Assembly: GCA_001584585.1 (NCBI GenBank)
Contig: LSYV01000002.1
Coordinates: forward strand, 1,509,777-1,573,776
Direction: 5' to 3'
From: Gonium pectorale
Lineage: Eukaryota > Chlorophyta > Chlorophyceae > Chlamydomonadales > Volvocaceae
DNA length: 64,000 nt
The notes beneath the pieces are model-generated. The model worked only from the letters and a program-made list of their open reading frames with translations. It did not search any database and had not been told where the DNA came from. Below, piece after piece: positions 10,373 through 23,266 of this stretch (positions are counted from its first letter, which is position 1; every line of letters begins with the position of its first letter). A program made the translations under genes and the position numbers.

Positions 10373-13300
10373 TGCAGGTTACCTTTTTTTATGAAGTTAG
10401 GACGAGAGCAACGGACAAACCCCTCCCTTGCATCACAGGTCACACACGGGCCCGGGGCACATATCGTACTGCATTTGCATGAGCTTTGCCACACTGCCAA
10501 CGGTTTGCCATAGCAATCTGTTCCCCAAGAGACTCAGCACCGTATGTGTGCCTCACACTGCCACGTTATCTTCGACGCATGCGGCCTACACGCCTCGGGG
10601 CCTGCGAAGAAGGAAACGCAGTGAGGGAGCCTGGGTGTCCGCAAGCTTGGGCTCGCACCCGCTGGGCTCGTATGCTTCTTTGCGCGCTTCTTGCAAGCCG
10701 CCAAGGGCTGAGGGCACATGACGCATCCCACATGACATGTCCTCCGCCATGCTGTCCTTGCTCGTGCCCCTGCTGTGCTCCGCTAGCCGCACTTGTCGAA
10801 TTCCCCTGATGCAACGCCCGGATACCGGAGCCAACAACCGTGAGCCAGCCGGTTTGAGTGTTTGCGTTACAAGAGGGCGTGTTGGGCATGGTACAGTATG
10901 GTTGCGCTCGGTTGCAATCGAATCTCATTAGGGCATGACAGCCCCCTCAGCAATGGGGAAATGGGAGCGCCGGCAAACGACCTAGAGGGCCATCTCCGCG
11001 CGCAACCCAGAGGTGCCCGTTGCTGCGAATCAAACCACGGCCTCCGGAACGCTGCCAGCAAGGCAACAACGCGGGGCAAAGTGTGTTTGCGAGCCCATCC
11101 AGCCCGGGCCCCGCGGCCCAACACGCCCTCCTTCGCGCCAACCTACAACAAAACCGAATGCACTTGACAACGCTTACCAACACCCAAAGAACAGGCATGC
11201 TGCTACAGATCGAGATAATCAAATTTATTGGGACGGACGGCAGCGCCTCCATGCTCGGTTGCTCCCACGCGGCTCGGCACGCACAGCGCAGAGTAGCGTG
11301 CGCGCGCAGCGCCAGCATCTCCAACCCCCGCGGCTGCCCACCTTACGCAAAGCATGGGCTGCCTGCTGTGGGAGGCCGCTCGGGCGCGGGGCAGGGAGCG
11401 TCCCGAGCCGGCTTGCGAGCCGCCCCCAAAAATGATTGGGCACCCCACTTGGCGCGGATGCAAGTGCCGTCGAGGCACAAGGCAGGCCGTCTTCGCCCAC
11501 TCCGTATAGCGTACATGCAAAAGCAGTGCTGAAGAGAAAAAGACTATACAAGTCAGGAGACCCAAGTCAACATAGTACTACCCTACATCAAAAGCAGAGC
11601 TCACATCAGTTGCCACGTAGCGCGCCACGGCCGCCAGCCGCCAAACCCCAAATCCCGAACCGAATTTCGATGCCATCCGATTGCACGTATCTAGCGGACC
11701 TTCCCCCCCTTGAGCCACGCCCGCGCCAACCTGAGCCTGTTGACCCGTCAAAGAACCACCTAACCATAACCACCATTTGGTGAGCGCACATCCATTCTCT
11801 GCCAGAGCCCAGTCCAGGCCCTCCTACGCAACCTACCGAGCTTGCCGAGCCTCACCTCGGGCAGAGGCTTCATGCAGACCCCTGCGCCACACCACCAACC
11901 CTCCAAGCCGCACGCCCCGTGACAAGCCAGGCAGCTGGTACCCAGGCACGCACAACAGGTAAGCCGTGCCGCTTGACGGGGGCACGCCCACGCCGACGCA
12001 AAGCGCAGCTACAGCCGCTAGCTCCGGCCGGCCTCGGCGCACACCCCTGCGCAGCAGACGCGTGCGTGGACGGACCAGCAACGCGGGCCCAGGCAGCGCC
12101 CTGTCGTAAGTCATTCACGTGCAACGCGTCTGGTGCACAGCGCGCCGAACCCCGCCTCGGTCCTGCCCCTCCGCACGACAGCAGCTCCAGCAGGCACCGC
12201 CGAATCCAATGCTCACAGCGTAAACATGCTCCCTGTGTGTGTTTCTGCCACTAGCAAAGTGCAGAAGCAAGGCAAGGCCACACGCTCTCGCTTGCAGGCC
12301 CCTCATGAAAGCGTCTGCCATTCGCAAAAGCTACAACAAAGTGTACTACTGCTTCGCCACCGGCCCTGCCGCCGATGCCCCGAGAAGCGGTACCGGCACA
12401 CAGCGGCAGCGCGGCTGTGTGGGCGCTCGAAGCCCGCACCGCGCCAACACCCGCCGCAGGGGGCAGGCGCCCAGACCAGGCATGCGAAGCGTGAAACCAC
12501 AACCTCGAAACGTCGTTCGCGCTAAAAATACATAAACAAAGACGACCAGAAGGTAAGGACAAGCCAAATGACGTGACGTGGTTCGACGCTCGCAGCTGCC
12601 GGCGCCCCTTTCCGCGGGTCGCGCACGGCAAGGGCTGCGAGGTGACGAGGGGCCGCAGCCTCATTGAATAAAAGGATAGGATGGTCGTAATGGTCGGGGA
12701 ACCTGCCATAAATTCCCGACCCCCGCCTCCCCCCGTGTCCTATTGATACAGGTGCGTCCTTCGCCGGCCCACACAGCGGGTGGGTAGGTGGGTGGGCGAC
12801 GGCGGCACGTGTGGAGTCCCAAAGTGCGCGCCGGTCGCAGAGTGCACCACAGCCGCCGGCGCCACCACCACCACGCGAGGCACCGTCGCCCCGCCCTGCT
12901 CCATCCGGGCACGCAGCCGACGACAGGCGGACTCGGGGGGTGTGAGGCCGGCCGGCGAAAGGACGGCTTTTTATGCGGCACTCGCATCGCAAACTCTGCC
13001 ATGAAGTGGTGTGATCGCGCAACCATGGTGCGCAGTGACAGGGTGGGTCTGCACTCGAATGCACACGCGTCGGGTCAGGCAGCCCAGGCAGCCAGTCTCT
13101 CTCGCACCCTCCATGGCACCGCGCTGCTGCCCGCGGCAAGCCAGCGGCTCCAAAACCGCAGCGCTGCCATATAACTATTACCCCAAGGCATCCAGCAATC
13201 AGTAAACAGCCAGTGCAGAGACCGCCTCTCCCCAAGAAAAGCGCGGGCGCCACCCAGCGCAGGAAACCGGGTGTGCAAGGGCACCGGACAGGACTGTCCA

Positions 13301-13399
13301 CAGGCATCGACCACTGCACTGGTCTGCTCCCCACCTCATCCTCGTTTCCACGATCACTCCAGCCTCTCTCCCTTTGCAAATCAATGTCAATCGCATTAC

Positions 13400-13505
13400 C
13401 TTCTTGGCGAAGCGTCGGGCCGCGCCCACGCCTCGGCTCCCATCCAGATGAGCACGCCGAGGAACAGGAGGGTTAGCAGCACGCAACGCAGGAATCTCCG
13501 ATGGG
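13400..13505 (-). CDS. Putative exon with a transmembrane segment, unknown
   Basis: On the - strand a frame reads RFLRCVLLTLLFLGVLIW then MGAEAWARPDASPR and ends at a strong donor (AAG/GTAATG at 13399). The hydrophobic run is long enough to span a membrane once. It lies downstream of the GATA gene's stop on the same strand, so it may be part of an unassembled neighbour or of that gene's 3' UTR. A further - strand frame ending at 12522 has a hydrophobic C-terminus, but I could not join the two. Confidence 0.22.
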
Positions 13506-13715
13506 CGGGGCATGCAGGACCGCGTGCGCTAATGGCGCGCAAGTCTGCCGGCAGGCCGCGTCCGCTCAGTTGCCGCAGTCACATTTCTCTCTTGCGTGAG
13601 GCCGGCGGCCCCACCACAATTCGCAATTGCGTCATCGACCGACCCACAGGCCACCCTACAAGCTGCGACGGGGGCGGCGCAGCGCACCCTCGAGGTGGGG
13701 TTGGGTGTTATTCGG

Positions 13716-15829
13716 CTACCGTGAGGCGACGCCGCCGCCTGCGAACCCTGCCGTTGCTGGTGGCGATCCGCCTCCGCGCATCTCTGTCAGCATGCCTCGC
13801 AGGCCAAACCGGTCGGCCAACGACTGCGCCTCCCCAGCAAGCTGCTGCGCCGACGCCGTGGCGAACTGGTGCGCGCGCAGGGCCGCCTGCCGCTGCTCGG
13901 CCACGACCGCGCCCACGGCCTCGCAGGCCGCCTCCGTCTTCTGCAGTTCACGGCAGCTCTCGGCAAACTCGGCATGTATCTGCGCGAGCATCTCCAGATC
14001 CTTGGGCGCGATGGATCCCAGCTGGAACTGAAGCGAGAGCGGTAGCGGCAGCGAGAGGGGTCCCAGCGGCAAGGGCAACCGCAGGTCCGGGAGCGTCGGA
14101 AGCGGCTGCGCCGGCGGCGGCGCTGGCGCCGCTGGCCCGAGGCTGTCCAGGCCAAGGACGAAGACGTCGGAGGCGGCTGCGCCCGCGAGCGGGGAGGCTG
14201 AGGCAGGCGGCTGCGGGGCGAGCGGCAGCTCGCTGGCAAGCAGGTCTTGAAGGCCCATCGCGGCGGTAGCGCCGGCGCGGGGGCCCCAGGCGGCGGGGCC
14301 GGACGGGGTACCCGGGAGGCTCAGGAGGCCGGGCGGTGGGGCAGGGCCATTGACCTGGTCCTGCGGAGGAGCACCGGCGGATGGGATGGGGAGTTTACGC
14401 GAGGGAAGAGGCGAGGGATGCTGCCGGTGCGGAGCGGCAGAGGCTGGGGCGCGCCCCGAGCACGGCGACCAAACACCTCCGTGATCCTCGCGACCCTTGT
14501 GATTGCGGCAACGAGTTGAGCAAGCCACTAGAGCATGGCGCAGCCCCGAATCGCCAGTCGTACAGCTAGCTGCAGTTATATCCTTGGTTGCTCAACGCAG
14601 ACACAGGGGAGTATCATGCAGCCCGCCGTGATACATGTAACCCACCTCTGATGAGGACGCCGAGGAACCAGGTGGTGGCCGGTGAATGTGCACAATCCGC
14701 GGCGGCGGCGGTGGCGGCCCCATGCGCCGCCGCTTGGCGGCGCCGCCGCCCCGCAAGTTCTCCTCCCGCTCCACGCCCGCCTCGCCCTCCTCCCCCTCCT
14801 GATAGTCTGGATAGTAATAGTAGTCGTCCGATCGCCGCTGTGGTGCTGCGTGGCGCCGCGTGTTGTGGCCGTGGCGGCCGGTGGCGTGAGAGCGCCAGCG
14901 TCCGCCGCCGATGGGCTCCTCGGGCTCGAGCTCGGGCGGGGGACTGGGGTCAACTCCGGCGAAGAACAGCAAATCATACGCCCCGGCCCGCTCCTCGTCA
15001 TCGGGGCTGATGTCGGGATGGTGGTGCTGGTGGGCCGTGAGCGGATGCGCGGCCCACTCGCCGTACTGATCGGTCTCATCGCTGTACTGCTCGCTGATGT
15101 AGCCCACACCGTACTCTGGCGCGTCGGTGTGAGTCTGTCAAGGCGAATGGGAAGTTGAAGGGAAACGAGAATGAACAACGACGAGCTGGGCGCCAGCAGC
15201 ATAAGTCCAGTCAAGGCGAATGGGAGGGAAAGGCGTGTGGACGCGATGCACGTGAGGGGTGAGGAACAGCAAGTATAGGCATGCAGAAGGCTGCAGCCAC
15301 ATTTAGCACCGACTCCGGTGGGACCCTCACCTGGGGTCCGGGGCGGCTGGCAGCGCGCCGCTGCGCCTGGGCCGCTGCTGTGGGGGCTGCCTGGGCCTGG
15401 TTCTGTTTGCGGATTTGGCGCTGGCGCCGTACCCCGCACGCATTGCAGAGCGTCTTCGGACCTGCAGTCAAGCAGATGAATGTAAATCGCGGTGACCTTC
15501 CAGATCTATGCGATAGCGCTCGCAGTTGTGCCGACTGCCGACATCACGTGGCGCTTACCCAAAGGACCCTCGCGCCATTGAGGGGTCGACGTTGCGCCGC
15601 ACTCGACGCAGTGCGGGTACTTCTTTACTGCCTGTGGCGACCGGCAGTCAGGCTTTGTCGACACATATCGATGCCGCCGACCGAACGCCGCCACAGCGAT
15701 TGGCTAGAAAACCACGCTAACAAAAACACAGGTCGGCGTCCCGTCTACACTTACCAAGTCAGCGACTCCACCCAGTGCCACAGTCGGCGGCGGCACTGCA
15801 GTAACCGCCTTCTTCTTGATGCCGCCCAT
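13716..15829 (-). CDS. GATA-type zinc-finger protein
   Basis: Putative nuclear DNA-binding regulator. Exons: 15829-15755 (start MGGIKKKAVTAV), 15631-15559, 15461-15331, 15134-14646, then a last exon ending at 13716 that begins at 14420 or 14360 (both acceptors fit phase 0). The finger spans exons 2-3: CVECGATSTPQWREGPLG then PKTLCNACGVRRQ, that is C-x2-C-x18-C-x2-C as in plant-type GATA factors, followed by a basic tail. The middle is rich in Glu, Tyr and Pro with a basic KRRR stretch. The C-terminal part is Pro/Leu-rich and ends in a predicted coiled coil (LEMLAQIHAEFAESCRELQK region). If the donor at 14645 is skipped, exon 4 runs to a TGA at 14592, so a short and a long form are possible. 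It diverges from the helicase gene. Confidence 0.72.
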
Positions 15830-16758
15830 GGCGTGACGGCTAAATCAGCAAAAATGGCAAATAACACTATGCGTGCTTGTAGATTCGACTATGGAAAGCG
15901 CGCGCCGAGCGACCAGTAGCGAGCAAAGCCGCGCAAGGCCGGGTGCCGAAAATCAGTGCTTGCTAGCTTAAGCTGAAGTGCTTGTGCGTGTTGCCACTGG
16001 TGCTGATCGCTGTCAAAATCGAGGTCCAGGCCATGGGGCGAGAGAAGAAGGAATTGAGCGACCGGCACTCGACCAGCAAGCTCAGGAAGGTTAGGCCTGA
16101 AGGACATGGAAGGGCAGGCAGCAAGATCTCAGCACGAGATTCACTAGGACGGAGCGACCCAAAACATCATTCCACGTTGGAGGCATCCGCGAGGAGCGCG
16201 CTCTCAATTATGAAAGGCGGCCATAATAAACACGCTCGTGATTTTGACAATTGACAGGCAAAGTCAGTGGAGTGCAACGAGAAGCAGGTCGAGCCCGGCT
16301 CGGCCAGGGTTTGCTCCTACCTTGGTGGCGAGGTCCTCTCAAACACTCCAAAATTGTGGCAGGACGATGATCAGCACGCTGATAACACAAGCAGCAAGCG
16401 AGGCGGCGGTCAGGCGGTAATTTGGAGGATTGCTTTTAACTTCGAGGCGGAAGATAACGTGAGCGTTATGGATGGCTTCAATGTTTGTATCTGGTGTGTG
16501 TATGAGCCGAGTGTATGATGGTAAAGGCGCGACGCCGCGTAAATTCCGGACCCCCCTTCTCTGTCGTGCAGGTGCACGGCACGTCAGGCTCGGCACGGCA
16601 AGAAAAGGCTGTGCCACATTCACTGGAGCTTGGTCAGCACTGCTAGTGGAAGGTGCTTCCTGTCACTCAATTTTCCGCTTCATCAGTTCTCAGTCGGCGG
16701 CTGGGCCGCACTCGCTCGCCCCTAGGGACAATCAGCATGTAGGCAGACGCATCCATCC
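15830..16758. promoter_or_regulatory. Intergenic region between the divergent GATA and helicase genes
   Basis: Holds the 5' regions of both genes (929 bp between start codons). It is clearly less GC-rich than its surroundings. A pyrimidine-rich GTCGTGCAG around 16564-16572 looks like a splice acceptor and might belong to a 5' UTR intron of the helicase. No TATA box was convincing. Confidence 0.5.
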
Positions 16759-19700
16759 ATGGCTTTTCTGCAGAGTCGCTCAGGAGCCGAACCGGGACCC
16801 AAGGTCCCGCGGGCCGATGGCGCCGACAAGGGCCCTGTGCTCCCGTGGATGCGAGTGCCCATCAAGATTCAGGCCGGGACCGGAGTTCCCATTCATGAGG
16901 TGTTCGGCCTTGATCCACGGCTTGCAACTGAGCTGCTGCAAGGCAAGTGCCAACGGGGCTCACGTAGTAACACAGCCTTCCTTGCCAGGTCCTTGGCCAG
17001 GTCGCACATGTCACACAACACCTACGACATGCTTATGTGCGTTGCACACACACGCATTATCCAGATGTGTTGCTGCCCTGTGTGTGTCGCAGCAGCTGGC
17101 TCACGGCACTTGCGCGCCGACGCGCCTCCACTGGTGCGTTCTAGCACACGCCTCAGCACCTCTGCCTAGGCAGTGCAGCGCCGTCCGCATGCCCCCCTCC
17201 ACTCCCTTTACAACTCCCAACTGCCCTCCAGGCAACTGCTCGCTCTCCCGCCGGCTTTCTGTCGGCGCCCCGATCCCCACAACCCCAGGCTCTCGCTTCC
17301 ACGAGCTGTTCCCAGTCCAGGCCGCCGTGTGGCAGCATTCTGCCGGCGGCCTCAGCACCGCCCACGACCTGGCCGTGGCGGCGCCCACGGGCAGCGGCAA
17401 GACGCTCGCGTACGCACTGCCGGTCGTGAACGCACTGGCTGAGTGAGCGCGGGGCCGCGGCGGGTACGGGCGGGTGTCGGACACTGCCGACGCGCCGAGA
17501 CGGGCGCTTGCATACTGTGTATGACAAGGGCGGAAAACATGGAGTGGGCAGCTGATGTGGACGGGGGGCTCAGCGGCGGCGCAAAGCGGCCGCACTTTAC
17601 CCGTCCCCGGCCCACGCGAGGGGCGGGGCAGCAGCGGTGCAGCGCAACGCAGTCCGGTCAGGGTCGGGGCGAAGCGACAAGCCGCAGGCGGTCTCGGCCA
17701 CACTGCTCGGCACTGCCAGCTCCCCTGCCCGGGTCGGGAGGGGCGCCCGCGGCGCAAGGACAGACCCGCGCATGGGCTAAGGGCCCTCGGGGCGGGACGC
17801 TGTCGCGGCCAGTCGGCTCCTGCGGACAGTGCGCTCCTGGCTGGCAGTGTTGGGCGGAATGGGTCGGTGTGGTTGCCGGCGCTGCGACCGTGGCACGGCC
17901 CGTCAGTGAGGGGCGCCGCGTAGGGAATGTGATCATATGGGCCCCTATGGCTGCCTCGCCCCGCCCAGCCCAGGTCTTCCCCGCCGTGACCGTGCTGGTG
18001 ACTGAGCGTGCGCCTCCCTGTCCGATGTCCGCCTTACTCGCGATGATCCCGCCATCCCCGCGCGCAGGCGGGACGGGGCCTCGCGGCAGCGGCGACTGCG
18101 GGCGCTGGTGGTGCTGCCCACTCGGGACCTGGCCGCTCAGGTGAGGGCCCCCTGGTTACGTGGGCATGGAGGCTTGGCGGTGGGCGGCTGGGGGTTCTCG
18201 GGGACCTAGGGGCCGGGTTGACAGTCTGTGCCCTGGAGGACTCGGGACGGAGTGGGCCGCATCACCGACTTGTGTGTAGGACGATCGGCGGGGGCTACGG
18301 CATGGCGGCATGGCGGCATGGGGCATGGGGCAAGCGGAGAGTCGGCGCTGGCCGTGCGTGTTTCGCGCGTGTTGCCGCACCGGGCCCATGGGTACCGTGT
18401 GTAGCAGTGGCCTGAGGGGTCCTGAACACCGTAGGGTGCGAGGAGGCTCCTGGGCGCCCAGCATGCGTCCAGCCTGGAAGCTCCCATCCATGCGCGGTGC
18501 CGATCATGCCCCTGCACGCTCCCGTGCCACACTCGTCCTCGGGGCTGCTCTTCCCATACGAGGGGCGAGGGATGTGACACCCCCACCCGTCTCTTCGCTG
18601 CGCGCTCTCCCGCTCCGCGCACTAGGTACATGACGTGTTTCGGCCGCTCTGCGAGGCGGTGGGGCTTCGTGTAGCGCTCGTGGCGGCGCGCACCTCCGAG
18701 GCCGCCGAGGCGGCGGCGCTGGTGGGGACGTCAGCAGCGGCCGCCTCCCACGGCGCCGGCGGCCCACGGGTCGGTGGCGGCGGCGCCGGCGGCGCAGACG
18801 TCGTGATAGCCACCCCCGGGCGCCTCGTGGCGCATCTGGGCGGGACGCCGGGCTTCACGCTGCGGCACCTGCGCTTCCTGGTGGGTGGTTGTGCAGAGCG
18901 CACAGGGCAAGTAGAGGGGCGCGAGGGTCTTGAGAGCATCCCCACGCTATGCTGGACCATGCCCCGGTGGCTGGCCTTCCGCTCCTCGGGGGGTGTCGCC
19001 CCCCCTCCAAGGCGCCTTACAGGCAGGGCTGGCAGGGCGGGGCGCGAGGTATTCGTGGCATCCCAAGTTCTCAGCATACTTGACTTGGCACTCTGTGCGG
19101 GGCCGCGCGGGGCCTGGCATGGGCGGGGCAGCAGGCAGTGTCATGAGGGTGGCGGGCTAATGTGGGGAGGAGGTAGGGGCAGAGCGTTGAGCAAGGAGCG
19201 GGAGCGGCGGGCGCGCGGGGAAGGGGGATGGTGGAGGTGGCTGGGACGCTTGGGAGACGAGCCCGCTCGGGCCTCACGCCCAACATAACGGGCGGGGGAT
19301 GCCCTACCGCTCCTGAGCTTACTCCAACCTTCCCCAATAGATTACCATGTAAGAACACCGGCCGCGCGCACAGCAGCAGCTAACTCCACCACTGCTCCGT
19401 TTCTGCAGGTCGTTGACGAAACTGATCGGCTGCTGCGACAGAGCTATCAGCAGTGGCTGCCTGCAGTGCAGGCGCACCTGCCCGGGCCCCAGCAGCCACA
19501 GCAGCCGTGGCAAGGCGGCGCTGCAGCAGGGCCGGGCGGTGCAGGCGGCGTCTGTGGGCACTTTGCCGCTGACTGGCCCGCGGCCTCACCGGGCGTCTTG
19601 CTGCCGTTCTCACACCATAGGTGGGCGCGAGCGGGCGGGGGTCTGGGCCAGCGTGAGGGCTGGTAGGTGGACTCTTGGTTGGGAGTCAGCAAGCGCCATG

Positions 19701-22700
19701 GAGCCTGTGGCGCTGTTTGTTGAAAAGGAAAACGCATACGACGAGCGTAAGCGCGAAAATGATGGTGTCGTTGTAGGACCCAGCTCCAGAGGCAGTCGGC
19801 TATTTGCGTGCAGTGGGGCGGGAGTCTCGTCGTGTGCCGCCCGGCCCGTCTGCTCCCTGCCTGGCGTCCCTCCATTCTATTCTCCCCACCCCCACCCTCT
19901 CCACCGCGGCCCCCGCCCCGCCCGGCAGCCCCCTGAGACTCTGTACTGACGCTCCACAACCTCCCGGCCCTGAACCCACCAGGGTCGTCAAGATCATTGT
20001 GTCTGCAACCCTCACCCGCGACCCCGCCAAGCTGCAGCGCCTCGCCATGCACAACCCGCGCTTCGTCGCAACTGTCGCCGGCGGCCCCGGCGGCAGCGCG
20101 ACCGGCGCCGCCGCCGCCGGCGGCGGCCCCACTCGCTACTCGCTGCCGCGCAGCCTGTCGGAGTACCGGCTGCTGTGCTCGGCGGCGCGCAAGCCGCTCG
20201 CTCTGCTGGCGTTGCTTAGCGAGGCGGCGGGGCAGAGCATAATCGTGTTCACGTCCTCCCTGGACATGACCCACAAGTGAGCCTGCTGCGCGGGGGTAAT
20301 GAAGAAGGGAAAGGGGTCGCGTCGGGGACACCGAATCGCATACTCAATAGAAGAACTTGCGGTGGTCTTGGCGTAGTTGTAGACGGCCTGTGAAACTTCA
20401 ACGTCAGCGACGAGCGAGCAGCGCTGCAGCGTGCCTCCGCTGGTCGTAGTCGCTGATGATTTGAAGGGGAGGCGGAGGAAAGCCCATGCCCACCCACCCA
20501 ACCTAACACGCGCGGGGGTAGTGGGTTCAGCAAGCATTCTCAGTACAGAGGCCTGGGGGCGCGCGCGGGGTATAACGAAGAAGGGAAACGGCGGGGGAGT
20601 TCGCGCCCTGTCTCCGCCAGCGCACTGCCTCCACGTCTCCTGGTGTGCAACCCACACAGCACACGACAGGGCTCCCCGCCATCGATAGGGCCACCCTGGG
20701 TGTAAAACGACACTCGCCAACACCAACTTGCCTTGATATACTTCTCGCCCTGGCCGTACCTGGACCGTGCCTGCCTGTGCCGCCTCCGTGCCGTGCTGTG
20801 CTGTGCTGCCAGGCTGTACCTCATGCTGCGCGCGGTGCCGGAGCTGCCGGAGGTGGTGGTGGAGTACTCGAGCCTGGTGCCGGCGCGGGAGCGGGCCGCC
20901 AACCTGGAGAAATTCAGATCTGGTGAGCTTTGTGTCTGATTGCTCGCTTATTGTGGTCCTACGCGAGTAAGGGGCTGCGGGGCCATGCCTCTTCTACCGT
21001 TCGAGGGTTTGGCAGCTGGTCCTTCGGCGGGCAGGTGCAGCCCCTAGAAGCGACTCCAGGGAGGCGCCGTCAACGAACCGAGCCCCTCCTCTCATGTCAC
21101 CAGCCCCCTTGGGGCTCCCACCGCGTCCCCCGGTCCAAATGCCAAAACGCTTGCCTCCCTTGCTACTACCCTTCCTCTCCGCCGCTCTGCCCCGCTCCAC
21201 TATACCGCATGTGCGTCAGCACTGCGCTGGCGCCTTGGGAGCGTTGATCCCTGGCCCCTGCCACCTACCCACCTACACACACAGGCTGCTCCCCCTCTGC
21301 CCCGTCCACCGGCCACTGCGCACGTGCGCCTCGCTCCTACTGTCGACGGGCTCCCCTCCCCGGTCCCCGCCCCCACCCTCTCCCAGGCGAGGCCAAGGTG
21401 CTGGTGGCCTCCGATGCCATGACCCGCGGCATGGACGTCGACAACGTGCAGACTGTCATAAACTACGACGCGCCCGTGTACGCCAAGACCTACGTACACA
21501 GGTGGGCGGCCGGGCCGCCGGCAGGGCGAGGCGGGGCAGGGCAGAGAGAGTGCGTGTTGAAATGGAACGACGCATACGACGTGCGTCAGCGCGAAAGGGA
21601 TGGTGTCGTTGTAGGAGCCAGTTCCAGAGGTAGTCGAANNNNNNNNNNNNNNNNNNNNTCTGGGGTGACCCTATGCAATGCCGTGCTGGGAGGCGCCTAG
21701 TATGGTCTACGTGCATCGCATGCTGGCTGGTGCATGTCTCCCGGCTCCCGGCCCACCCACCCACCCCCCGACCCGCTGACTACCGTTGTCTCACTTACAT
21801 GCACCGGGAAAGCGAGCCGCGCCAGGCGGAGCGGCGGGAAGGGGCAGGAAAGGGGCACAGCATGTGAGAGTCGAGAAGCAAAACGTAGCGCAAATGCGAC
21901 GAATGACATAGCAGGACCCTGTGACCTAAGTGGGCTACGGGGGTGGCGCCGAAAGGGGCTGTGTAGGTGCACGGAGGCCGTAAGATTGCGCATGGGGTGG
22001 TACGGCAGTATGGCTGTGCGCTGTCGTGGAGGTGCGGGGATGCGTGACGCCGTGAGCTGGCCCGCGGAGGGCTCCCCGCAGCACGGCGACACCGGGGAGA
22101 TGCACCGCAGAGAGTGTGTTATGTATGCGTTACGTTATGTATGCGTTACCGCAGAGAGAGAGTGTGTCTTACTCATGGTGAGCGGACAGGGCGAGTTGGG
22201 GACGGCCTTTCGTTTGTAAGGCGCAAACGGAAGGACGGCCGTACGTTCGTAAAGATATTGCCGCGGTGTCCGGCAGCCGTGTGCGGCGCGATGGCTGCAC
22301 TACCGGCCTCCCCGGCGGGTCATGCGACCGTGCGTGTGTTACGTCATGCGACCGCGCGTGTGTGAGTAAATGCCCATTCCAGGCCGCTACATTGGGAATA
22401 GCAATCGGGGAGGGGACACGTCGACGGGTTGTTGCGGTAACCTGAAGCCGGGTTTCGACGGACCCCGCACTGTCACTCCGGCCTTCACCGGCGCTCGGCC
22501 GGCTCCTCCCTTCCCACCTTGATTACCCCCTTCCCGCCCCGGGGCCCGCATACCACTGCGCGATTGCGAATGCGTCAGGGCCGGCCGCACCGCGCGCGCC
22601 GGCAAGAGCGGTCGCGTCATCACGCTCCTTCGCGACGAGGACATGCGCCACTTCAAGGCCATGATCCGCAAGGCCGACAACAACTTTGTGCACGAGCTCA

Positions 22701-23266
22701 AGCTACCGGGCGAGCAAGTGGAGGCATTCCGGCCCGCGCTGGCCGGCGCGCTTGCCCAGCTGGAGGAGCTGCTGGCGGCGGAGCGGGCCGCGGACGCCGC
22801 CGCCGCGGCGGTGGCACCGCCACCGGTGCCGGCGGGGCGGCGGCAGGCCGGCAAGCGGCATGGGGCGGAGGGGCAGGAGGAAGGTTTGACTGGCTCGGGT
22901 CGGCGTGAGGTGGTGCCGGGGCAGGAGGGGCGGGAGGGGAGGAAGGGCAGTGCGCCGCGCGCTCGGGAGCGAGAGGGGCAGCTGAGGGCCGGGGGAGCGG
23001 AGGTAGGGGAGGCGACGGGAGCAGGATGGGGAGGCGAGCCGGCTGCGGCGCGTGGCGGCAGCGGGCCAGGGCGGGGACCCCAGCGGCCGGAGCCGGAGGG
23101 CGGGCCGCCAACGCGAGCGGACGACAAGGAGGAAGAGGAGGCCGGTAAGCGTAAGCGCAAGCTGGTGGCGAAGGCGGAGGCGGATGCAGTGGACTCCGCA
23201 GGGGAGGCGGCGCAGCTTGGGCTTGGCGCTGCTGAGAAGGTGGGGAAACGCAGGAAGGATAGGTGA
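16759..23266 (+). CDS. DDX51: DEAD-box-type RNA helicase, DDX51/Dbp6 family
   Basis: Expected nucleolar ATP-dependent RNA helicase of large ribosomal subunit assembly. Exons: 16759-16942, 17289-17442, 18068-18140, 18626-18880, 19409-19620, 19983-20276, 20813-20922, 21387-21501, 22579-23266; 694 aa, all phases agree. Motifs: LFPVQAAVW (Q-motif region), APTGSGKT (I), PTRDLAAQ (Ia), TPGR (Ib), VVDETDRLL (II), SAT (III), IIVFTSS (IV), SDAMTRGMDV (V), and HRAGRTARAG (VI). The sequence after motif II (DRLLRQSYQQWLP) and YDAPVYAKTYVHR points to DDX51/Dbp6 rather than other DEAD-box groups. Motif II is DETD, not DEAD. The C-terminus carries a long charged tail with KRKRK. Intron 1 starts with GC (AAG/GCAAGT). 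Introns 5 and 8 contain copies of an 80-bp repeat, and intron 8 also contains a gap. A TGTAA lies at 24097. Confidence 0.9.
19719..19800 (+). repeat. Intronic 80-bp repeat, copy 1
   Basis: In helicase intron 5. Shares the order GCATACGACGAGCGTAAGCG, GATGGTGTCGTTGTAGGA and CCAGCTCCAGAGG with copies at 21555 and 30211. The antisense frame is open and reads DCLWSWVLQRHHHFRAYARR then MRFP. Confidence 0.8.
21555..21638 (+). repeat. Intronic 80-bp repeat, copy 2, truncated by a gap
   Basis: In helicase intron 8, running straight into the N run. Its antisense frame reads DYLWNWLLQRHHPFRADARR then MRR, matching copy 1 at most positions. Confidence 0.8.
21639..21658. other. Assembly gap (20 N)
   Basis: Fixed-length run of 20 N in an intron, directly next to repeat copy 2. 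The real length is probably unknown. Confidence 0.95.
22113..22150. repeat. Small tandem repeat GTTATGTATGCGTTAC
   Basis: Two adjacent identical 16-bp units in helicase intron 8, flanked on both sides by similar GCAGAGAGAG-type sequence. Confidence 0.6.

Larger units (their letters stand above)
4885..13399. other. Gene-poor, repeat-rich stretch
   Basis: About 8.5 kb upstream of the xylulokinase start with no gene I can assemble. It holds the local features listed separately: a possible LINE fragment, an orphan exon-like piece, two degenerate copies of a dispersed repeat, a 49-bp tandem duplication, and several copies of a stem-loop repeat family. A pyrimidine-rich acceptor-like site (TTTTTCTCTTCAG on the - strand, around 11530) and Ala/Arg-rich frames between 10900 and 12600 resemble neither a family nor a complete gene. 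Many long open frames here are expected from GC content alone. Confidence 0.6.

Noticed and set aside
12522..13379. 285-aa open frame on the - strand with hydrophobic patches
   Set aside because: Only its ends look protein-like, the middle is low-complexity, and it could not be joined in phase to the putative membrane exon at 13400.
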